DNA from: a virus
DNA: 21,552 bases
Virus record (IMG/VR): IMGVR_UViG_3300017765_000085
Location: 1-21,552 of that record
Direction: 5' to 3' (one strand)
A program made the translations under genes and the position numbers. The notes under the pieces are model-generated. The model did not search any database and was not told the DNA's origin. It was given only the letters and a program-made list of their open reading frames with translations. Shown in pieces: positions 17,627-21,552 of the stretch (positions within the stretch are counted from its first letter, which is position 1; each line of letters opens with the position of its first letter).

Positions 17627-18763
17627 TTAAACTTTATAGCGTCTATATCCTAACATTTGGAAGTTAGCATTATACACTTTTTCTATAATTTCATCATTAC
17701 CTTGATTTCTTAAAAAATTTAATTGATTTTCGTAATAATCTGCTAAATCGTCTGAAAAATCAAAAGGATCAGCTCCATCATCTATGGCTTGTTGTGTAAA
17801 TCCTATACTATTTAAAAAATCACTAGCTGTTTGTCCTCCAGAATTAAATTGCCATATATCCCCGTTTTCTGCTGTAAAAGGACTTTCAGGATTAGGAGGA
17901 GTTCCTGTAGGGGAAGTAGAAGTACCATCCCCTGAAGTTAATACCCAGCTTGGATTTCCAACTCCTGTTCCCGCACCTACAACATCACCTGAAAGATTAC
18001 CTGGAAGTCCATTGTCATTAGTTTGTATATTACCATCACTATCTGTTGCATTATCATTTTCATTAAAAGCAGCACAACTTGATAATTGTCCTAAAAATAA
18101 TGTTTCTAACAATCCAATAATAAAATTTATGATATTTTTTACGGTGACTAATGCTGCTATTGCAGCTGCAACATATCCTATATATTTTAGTGCTTTAGAT
18201 GTATATCTTTCAAGTAATTTTGGGATTGTTTTTACTGTAGCTTTTATAGTTGTTATAAGACCTTTTGCAGCATCTAATTTATCTTTTAAAAATATTGCTG
18301 TTCCTGGAGCTATTAAAACTCCTCCAGGTGTACCAAATGCTTTTATTGATCCTAATCCTAATAATATTGTTTTTCCTACTGATATAACAGCACTTAATGT
18401 CCCTACTAATGCTGCTATTTTAGCACAAATGCCTAATATTTTTTGAATTGCTGCTATTATTTTATCACATATTTTTTTTATTTTTTTTAAAGCTTTTGTA
18501 GCTCCTTCAACTATTTTTTTTAAAGTATTTAATATTTTTTTTATTTTATTATAATTCTTTTCGGATTTTTTTAATCCATTTGCATTACACACAGCTGCGT
18601 TTGCTTCTGGTTTAAATTTATCTTTAATTTCTTGTGTTGAAGGTAATTTTGATCTTACCTTACCTACTTGTTTTGTTCCTTGTTCTTTAATCTTTTGTTT
18701 AACTCGATAAAGTGCTTTATCTTGTTGAGATAATAAACTTCTTATTGGACCTGCTACTGACAT
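17627..18763 (-). CDS. Tail protein with Lys-rich amphipathic and hydrophobic segments (hypothetical)
   Basis: This 378-aa protein is of unrecognised family. Residues about 1-105 are strongly basic and helical, with repeated K-K-I patterns (NTLKKIVEG, ALKKIKKICDK). Hydrophobic Ala/Ile/Leu/Gly-rich segments lie at about 108-137, 146-158 and 195-226. Residues 235-310 are a flexible Asn/Gly/Ser/Thr/Pro-rich linker, and the C-terminus (about 311-378) is compact and acidic, ending in GYRRYKV. There is no signal peptide; the hydrophobic segments are internal. In a tail operon this could be a tape-measure-like, pilot or membrane-contacting protein that helps the spike or DNA cross the envelope, but I cannot prove that. 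Cysteines occur at about 59, 99, 113 and 230. The ATG is one base after the preceding TAA, indicating coupled translation. Confidence 0.82.
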   Translation of the reverse strand: MSVAGPIRSLLSQQDKALYRVKQKIKEQGTKQVGKVRSKLPSTQEIKDKFKPEANAAVCNANGLKKSEKNYNKIKKILNTLKKIVEGATKALKKIKKICDKIIAAIQKILGICAKIAALVGTLSAVISVGKTILLGLGSIKAFGTPGGVLIAPGTAIFLKDKLDAAKGLITTIKATVKTIPKLLERYTSKALKYIGYVAAAIAALVTVKNIINFIIGLLETLFLGQLSSCAAFNENDNATDSDGNIQTNDNGLPGNLSGDVVGAGTGVGNPSWVLTSGDGTSTSPTGTPPNPESPFTAENGDIWQFNSGGQTASDFLNSIGFTQQAIDDGADPFDFSDDLADYYENQLNFLRNQGNDEIIEKVYNANFQMLGYRRYKV

Positions 18764-18764
18764 A

Positions 18765-19247
18765 TTATACTAATTTAATTCGTTTACTTTTAATTTCTTC
18801 TATTTCTGATCTTAAGTCTGAAATTGCTGTTCTTACTGTTCCAAAAGCTCCTTCATTTCCCCCAAAAGGGGCACAGGGACCTGTTAATGGAGCTACTAAT
18901 GTATACTGTCCTACTAATATATTAATTAAATCATCCATCATATCTAATAAATTATTAAGATATTCGTCTGTTTTATCTCCTAGTAATGCTGGTTCTGTGG
19001 GGTATACCTTTTTTTGAGGATCATCCTCATCTACTAATAAACCTAAATACATATTAGGTGCATTTACTACAAATTTATTTCCATCTAAATCACCTGTGTC
19101 AAAATGGAAACTACCGTTTGTACTAAAACCTATAATTTTATCTGAAAATAATAAAATACTATCTGTTTTAGCATTAAACAATAATCTGTCTGAATTTATT
19201 ATTACTTGTTTCCCTTGGTATATATCTGGTTGATCTGGTATAAACAT
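18765..19247 (-). CDS. Spike-like beta-strand-rich tail protein (putative)
   Basis: This 160-aa protein begins one base after the stop of the hub-amidase gene. Residues about 10-70 are a run of short beta strands (IINSDRLLFNAK, SILLFSDKIIGFSTNG, FHFDTG, FVVNAPNMYLGL), the alternating pattern expected of a trimeric beta-prism or beta-helix such as the C-terminal part of T4 gp5. A TEPALLGDKT segment and helical residues follow, then a Pro/Gly/Cys stretch (GPCAPFGG), and the protein ends in a charged helix (SDLRSEIEEIKSKR) that could form a coiled coil. From memory of marine T4-like phages, this kind of segment can follow the NSIRFG-type domain in a single polypeptide; here it is its own gene. 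A role as the spike stem is inference. The fold should be tested by structure prediction. Confidence 0.82.
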   Translation of the reverse strand: MFIPDQPDIYQGKQVIINSDRLLFNAKTDSILLFSDKIIGFSTNGSFHFDTGDLDGNKFVVNAPNMYLGLLVDEDDPQKKVYPTEPALLGDKTDEYLNNLLDMMDDLINILVGQYTLVAPLTGPCAPFGGNEGAFGTVRTAISDLRSEIEEIKSKRIKLV

Positions 19248-19248
19248 A

Positions 19249-21126
19249 TTATGCTAAATTATTAAATGGGTATTCTCCTCTTGCTACTTGTTGTCCTACT
19301 TTTTGATAATTAGGTAATTCATTCATATCTAATTGCCATTGAGGGTTAACTAAGCCTCTATTTTTTTCTAATCCTAATTCTGTCATAAATTTAGGTACAA
19401 AAAACCAAGGACAAGCTTTTTCCGCAACTTGGTTATGACCAAATACTTCTATATCTGGGTATCTTTTACAATAAAATTTAACCATATCTACTAAAGTTAT
19501 TGCTTGTCCTTTAGTCATCATATTTTTTCCTTGTTTAAAATCAAGTCCCCCAATCCATGAAAAATGTACTGAATTAGAATTTTGACCCTTAACTCCATTA
19601 GTAATTTGACTATCTTTATATATTTGAGTTACTTTACCACTTGCCTCTATTAAAAAATGATATCCTCCTGTTCCCCAATTTTTACTGTGAAAGAAATAAT
19701 TCATAACATCTACTGTAGTATTTTTAATATTACCTGCAGTTGTATGAATAAATAATTTTGTTATTCTAGTACTTGTAGGTCCTAAATTATTACTAAGCTG
19801 GCTCCATGATTTGGGGGCTACTATTATTATTTCTTTACCATGTTTATTAGTAAGTGTGTAAGGATATCCTTTAGATTTTTTACCTTCTTTTATTTCTTTC
19901 TTTTCTTGTTTATGTTTTTCTGCTCCTTCATTGTTAGGAGTAGAACTAGGATCCGGTAAATTACTAGGATCTCCTTCTACTACTGGATCTTCTTCTGAAC
20001 CTCCTATTTCTGTATTTTCATGGGCTATTTGGTATTCTACAAAATCTTCTTCTGATACTTGTCCTGATTCTGTCATTTCATCAAAGAAAGAAAGTGAATC
20101 TGTTTCTCCTGCTGGTTCTTCTGTTGGTTCTTCTTCTACAGGAGAAGGAGGTGATGGAGTAGTTTCGTTATCTTGTTGTGTTATTTCTTCTTCAATTTCT
20201 TGTTCTGTGGGTTTTTCTGGTGGTTCAGGTTCTTTAACTTCTACTATTGGGGGGTCTGTTAGTTGTGTTATAGGATCTACAGGAAGTATTATTTCAGATA
20301 AATAAGATTGGAAGTTTGTTGAAGCTACTATTAATGAAGATATTTTTTGGTTAGAAGTCATATAAATAGAAGAATCATCTCTATTAATATCTTCAATTGT
20401 AGGTACCCATCCCTTATCGTCTAATTCTTTTGATTGACCATTTCTAATAATAGTAATGGGTGTGCCTATTTCTTCGTCTCCTTGAGACCAATCATTTTTA
20501 TTGTTTTCAGGTATAACATCATCTTTAACGCTTGCCCCAAATCTTATAGAATTACCATATCTACCCTCTATAATATAATCACCCTCATAAGGTAATAGTG
20601 GTTTTACATTTAATTGTTCTTTAAAATAATTTCCTAAATCTATTTCAGAACTTCCATCAGTAACTTGTCTAGTCATACCGTTTTCTGATGCTTGATAATC
20701 TTGAACCGTAGATTGGCCTGATTCACCTTCTAAAGAAGCTTTAGTAGGTAATGCATTATGGTGTTGATGAGACCATATATTAATACCTCCTGTGGGTAGA
20801 TAATATGTGTCGTGATCTTTATTTAAACCATATATATCTTTATTGGCCCCTTTTAATATAATTACTATTTCATTTTTTAAAGGATATTGTTTTATATTAG
20901 GATATAATGGTCTAGCTGCATTGTTTTTATCTGGTTTAGTAACACTAGTAGTTTCAGTAACTCCTGTATAAAATATAGTTCCTAATGAATCCCATCCTCC
21001 TAATTCTTTCCATCTTGGGTGGCTTTCGTCTAAAATAATATCTATTACCCTTACGGAAGTTAAAGCAACTCCTGTAGGTCCACCTCCACCACCTCCTGTT
21101 CTTCCTGAGCTTATATTATATCCCAT
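19249..21126 (-). CDS. Baseplate hub/spike-like protein with C-terminal N-acetylmuramoyl-L-alanine amidase
   Basis: This 625-aa protein probably sits at the tail tip and cuts the amide bond between N-acetylmuramate and L-alanine in host peptidoglycan. A Gly-rich N-terminus (residues 11-16) precedes a structural domain. Residues about 183-258 carry EGRYGNSIRFG, PITIIRNG and EDINRDDSSIYMTS, motifs I associate with hub/spike proteins of marine T4-like phages. Residues about 285-420 are an acidic Pro/Glu/Ser/Thr linker. Residues about 440-580 are an Amidase_2/PGRP domain. H461 (FIHTTAG), H564 (FGHNQ) and C572 (KACPWF) match the zinc ligands of T7 lysozyme, and Y489 and K570 match its catalytic Tyr and Lys. 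The H-to-C spacing of 8 and K two before C are as in T7 lysozyme. The enzyme therefore looks active. T4 gp5 carries a muramidase in this role, so an amidase would be a functional substitute. The amidase call is firm; hub placement is inference from the N-terminal motifs and neighbours. Confidence 0.92.
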   Translation of the reverse strand: MGYNISSGRTGGGGGGPTGVALTSVRVIDIILDESHPRWKELGGWDSLGTIFYTGVTETTSVTKPDKNNAARPLYPNIKQYPLKNEIVIILKGANKDIYGLNKDHDTYYLPTGGINIWSHQHHNALPTKASLEGESGQSTVQDYQASENGMTRQVTDGSSEIDLGNYFKEQLNVKPLLPYEGDYIIEGRYGNSIRFGASVKDDVIPENNKNDWSQGDEEIGTPITIIRNGQSKELDDKGWVPTIEDINRDDSSIYMTSNQKISSLIVASTNFQSYLSEIILPVDPITQLTDPPIVEVKEPEPPEKPTEQEIEEEITQQDNETTPSPPSPVEEEPTEEPAGETDSLSFFDEMTESGQVSEEDFVEYQIAHENTEIGGSEEDPVVEGDPSNLPDPSSTPNNEGAEKHKQEKKEIKEGKKSKGYPYTLTNKHGKEIIIVAPKSWSQLSNNLGPTSTRITKLFIHTTAGNIKNTTVDVMNYFFHSKNWGTGGYHFLIEASGKVTQIYKDSQITNGVKGQNSNSVHFSWIGGLDFKQGKNMMTKGQAITLVDMVKFYCKRYPDIEVFGHNQVAEKACPWFFVPKFMTELGLEKNRGLVNPQWQLDMNELPNYQKVGQQVARGEYPFNNLA

Positions 21127-21127
21127 T

Positions 21128-21502
21128 TTATTCTTTTGGTTTATCTAGTTGTTTAGGTTCAGATTCAACTGTTTTTGCTATTTCTTCAGTTAGTTCTTGA
21201 AGTTGAGCCATCTCATCTTCTGTAAGAAGACCACCATCACCTCCTGAAGCAGATGATGTAGATAAACGTTGTACAATAGCTGCCATTTTAATTAATTGAT
21301 CATCATTTTTAACGCTTATTTCCATATATTCTTTAATTAATGGTACTACAACTGTAGCATCACCTAAAGATTGAACTAATGGTCTTAATTCAGCAATTAA
21401 AGATGCAAGTTGTTTGGCTTTTTTCTTTTGATTACCATGAATTTCTTTCAATAAATCTGAGAAAGAAGTATCGTCAAATATTAATTGATTTAATGGATCC
21501 AT
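21128..21502 (-). CDS. Small acidic helical structural or assembly protein (hypothetical)
   Basis: This 124-aa protein is one I do not recognise with confidence. It appears to be almost entirely alpha-helical. Residues about 15-90 contain regular heptad-like leucine and isoleucine spacing, suggesting a coiled coil. A short Ser/Gly-rich break follows (SASGGDGG, about residues 86-93), then a second helix rich in Glu/Gln and Leu and a charged tail ending in K-E. There is no signal peptide or membrane segment. The ATG at 21502 is the first in frame after the TAA of the upstream gene, and there is no Shine-Dalgarno. The stop is one base from the start of the hub-amidase gene, so the two are probably translated together. 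A baseplate-hub assembly or chaperone role is plausible only from position. Confidence 0.8.
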   Translation of the reverse strand: MDPLNQLIFDDTSFSDLLKEIHGNQKKKAKQLASLIAELRPLVQSLGDATVVVPLIKEYMEISVKNDDQLIKMAAIVQRLSTSSASGGDGGLLTEDEMAQLQELTEEIAKTVESEPKQLDKPKE

Positions 21503-21510
21503 ATATTTTA

Positions 21511-21520
21511 TTATAAATAT
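21511..21520 (-). promoter_or_regulatory. Candidate start-proximal AT motif, copy 1
   Basis: The minus-strand 10-mer ATATTTATAA ends 8 bases before the ATG of the 124-aa gene. The same 10-mer lies upstream of the genes starting at 17590 and 5826. On the plus strand it contains TATAAATA, the T4 late promoter consensus, but that points away from the genes. It may be a promoter element or an unstructured leader. Its function is not shown by sequence alone. Confidence 0.25.
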
Positions 21521-21528
21521 GGAAAAGA

Positions 21529-21552
21529 TTAAACTCTTACATAACCTGTTTC
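21529..21552 (-). CDS. C-terminal end of an upstream gene (partial)
   Basis: On the minus strand the right edge reads seven sense codons, E-T-G-Y-V-R-V, followed by TAA at 21531-21529. The frame stays open to the window edge, and the stop lies 26 bases upstream of the next start, the usual spacing here. The V-R-V ending resembles the ends of other structural proteins in this window. Seven residues are too few to assign a family. By position it should be another tail, hub or tube protein. Confidence 0.4.
   Translation of the reverse strand, partial: ETGYVRV

Noticed and set aside
17784-18446. Plus-strand open frame of 220 codons
   Set aside because: It lies fully within the 378-aa minus-strand gene, has Cys- and Pro-rich composition unlike a real protein, and arises from low stop density opposite that gene. 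Other plus-strand frames (for example 722-1012, 8016-8264, 19931-20305) are shadows for the same reason.
1-21552. Full reassignment of TGA to an amino acid
   Set aside because: Long frames such as the 1487-, 1280- and 666-aa genes contain no TGA, and only one gene has an internal TGA, so a general code change would be very unlikely; local readthrough or mutation fits better.
1-21552. Diversity-generating retroelement driving the modular binding proteins
   Set aside because: I see no reverse transcriptase gene and no template/variable repeat pair in the window. The Lcl-like domain is of a fold class sometimes diversified this way, but there is no direct evidence here.
1-21552. tRNA, rRNA, CRISPR, insertion sequence or attachment site
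   Set aside because: No cloverleaf-like segment, repeat-spacer pattern, transposase or integrase, or flanking duplications were noticed; gaps between genes are too short to hold them.

Overview
This window looks like part of the late structural region of a T4-like, contractile-tailed bacteriophage (Caudoviricetes, myovirus morphology). Every supported gene lies on the minus strand, so the genes are read from position 21552 down to 1. They are packed head to tail with gaps of 1 to about 40 bases, or with TAATG-type one-base overlaps. Anchors are a gp25-family baseplate wedge protein, a gp6/baseplate-J-like wedge protein of almost exactly T4 gp6 length, and a hub-like protein carrying a complete Amidase_2 peptidoglycan hydrolase. 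The DNA is strongly AT-rich. None of the 15 visible start regions has a convincing Shine-Dalgarno sequence; the leaders are A-rich. That pattern fits a Bacteroidota (flavobacterial) host, and many proteins resemble families I know from marine T4-like phages. The host assignment is inference.

Layout in order of transcription. (1) 21552-21529: the last seven codons of an upstream gene. (2) 21502-17144: a hub/spike block with a small coiled-coil protein, a 625-aa hub-like amidase, a 160-aa spike-like protein, a 378-aa protein with hydrophobic segments and a 148-aa protein. (3) 17140-14724: the wedge pair gp25 and gp6. (4) 14712-8511: three further structural proteins, the last a 1487-aa giant. 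(5) 8473-5128: a 776-aa structural protein whose gene continues in frame for 95 codons past a TGA, then a conserved 232-aa structural protein. (6) 5110-208: a 348-aa and a 1280-aa protein that share the same C-terminal module; the larger is a strong candidate for an adsorption or surface-binding protein. (7) 183-1: the start of a GIY-YIG-like gene that leaves the window.

Read together, these genes would build the baseplate and tail tip: a spike that punctures the envelope and cuts peptidoglycan, the gp25/gp6 wedge ring, and peripheral proteins decorated with sugar-binding-type beta-sandwich domains. Two things stand out. First, there is a lone in-frame TGA in a window where every other stop is TAA. 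Second, lectin-like modules (CBM4_9-like, discoidin-like, LamG, DUF1566/Lcl-like) appear to have been inserted repeatedly into otherwise conserved baseplate proteins, including one domain nested inside another. I see no tRNA, rRNA, CRISPR array, insertion sequence, integrase or diversity-generating retroelement. No stretch over 300 bases is unexplained: the only one without a conventional ORF (5827-6142) is the in-frame extension.
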